DNA of 5,397 bases from a bacterium (GTDB lineage Bacteria; Chloroflexota; Dormibacteria; UBA8260; Bog-877). Below, in pieces: positions 5,288 through 5,397 of this stretch. The DNA lies in the NCBI GenBank assembly GCA_021817025.1, contig JAKAWF010000263.1, positions 1 through 5,397 of the forward strand. The letters are read 5' to 3'. Position 1 is the first letter of the stretch. Each line of letters starts with the position of its first letter. Both the position numbers and the translations under genes were made by a program. The notes below the pieces were generated by a model. That model was not told the DNA's origin. It ran no database searches and saw nothing but the letters and a program-made list of their open reading frames with translations.

Positions 5288-5397
5288 ATGCGTATTAAGT
5301 TAGACGCCGCTACGATGTTGCTTCGAGCGATCCGGGCCAGTACTGGAGTCCCGTTTCGCCCCGTCGCACCGAATGATCTATCGGGCGATGGGGCTCC
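5288..5397 (+). CDS. N-terminus of an unrecognised protein, runs off the window
   Basis: An ATG immediately after the TGA of the YaaC-like gene opens a frame with no stop through the window end (36 full codons). The translation begins MRIKLDAATMLLRAIRASTG. No ribosome-binding site is visible, but abutting stop and start codons allow reinitiation. TTA at codon 5 and AT-rich third positions match the upstream gene, so the two probably share an origin and transcript. Too little is present to name a family. A chance open frame of this length in GC-rich DNA is possible. Confidence 0.45.
   Translation, partial: MRIKLDAATMLLRAIRASTGVPFRPVAPNDLSGDGA

Noticed and set aside
1..5397. CRISPR array or rRNA genes
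   Set aside because: No regularly spaced direct repeats and no rRNA-like sequence were seen.

Overview
The window looks like actinobacterial chromosome, probably Streptomyces or a close relative. The left half is GC-rich with strong G/C third-position bias, and an AAGGGAG ribosome-binding site precedes the first gene. Base composition falls to the right: from about 3.5 kb onward codons are much more AT-tolerant, and three reading frames there each contain a TTA codon, which is rare in Streptomyces. I read this as an ordinary chromosomal segment passing into accessory, probably horizontally acquired DNA. The genus is inferred from composition and protein style only.

Region 1 (1-2482): an alpha/beta-hydrolase gene (HSL / family IV esterase type) split by an IS4-family insertion sequence at about 299-1795. 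The IS has 18-bp perfect terminal inverted repeats and lies between copies of GGCCAGGCCC. Removing 1507 bp (the IS plus one target copy) restores a single 309-codon frame with an HGGG oxyanion motif, a GASAG nucleophile elbow, Asp251 and His281, so the insertion point is fixed by the coding frame as well as by the repeats. The transposase, on the minus strand, is itself damaged. A one-base shift in a T5C5 run at 514-523 cuts off a basic 68-residue C-terminal tail that is still readable in the next frame and stops inside the terminal repeat. Two residues of the catalytic signature also look non-standard.

Region 2 (2483-2772): a short intergenic stretch with three compact hairpins, likely terminating the hydrolase transcript.

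Region 3 (2773-3465): a 230-residue, mostly helical protein with a C-terminal RHRVAHP segment. It resembles the R-x4-H signature of HEPN domains, which are common in RNase toxins and phage-defence proteins. No exact family is recognised.

Region 4 (3466-3878): no convincing gene. It contains a 16-bp near-palindrome and a 115-bp block closed by a perfect 13-bp inverted repeat with further hairpins inside, a candidate structured RNA, regulatory element or small decayed mobile element.

Region 5 (3879-5397): three tightly packed plus-strand frames. An unrecognised 112-residue ORF ends in a GTGA overlap with a YaaC-like gene (4214-5287), whose TGA abuts the ATG of an ORF that runs off the window. 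This spacing suggests an operon. HEPN-like protein, structured inter-gene element and coupled YaaC-like cluster beside an IS-disrupted gene look like a defence-island or mobile-island edge. No experiment or homology search supports joint function, and that idea is inference.
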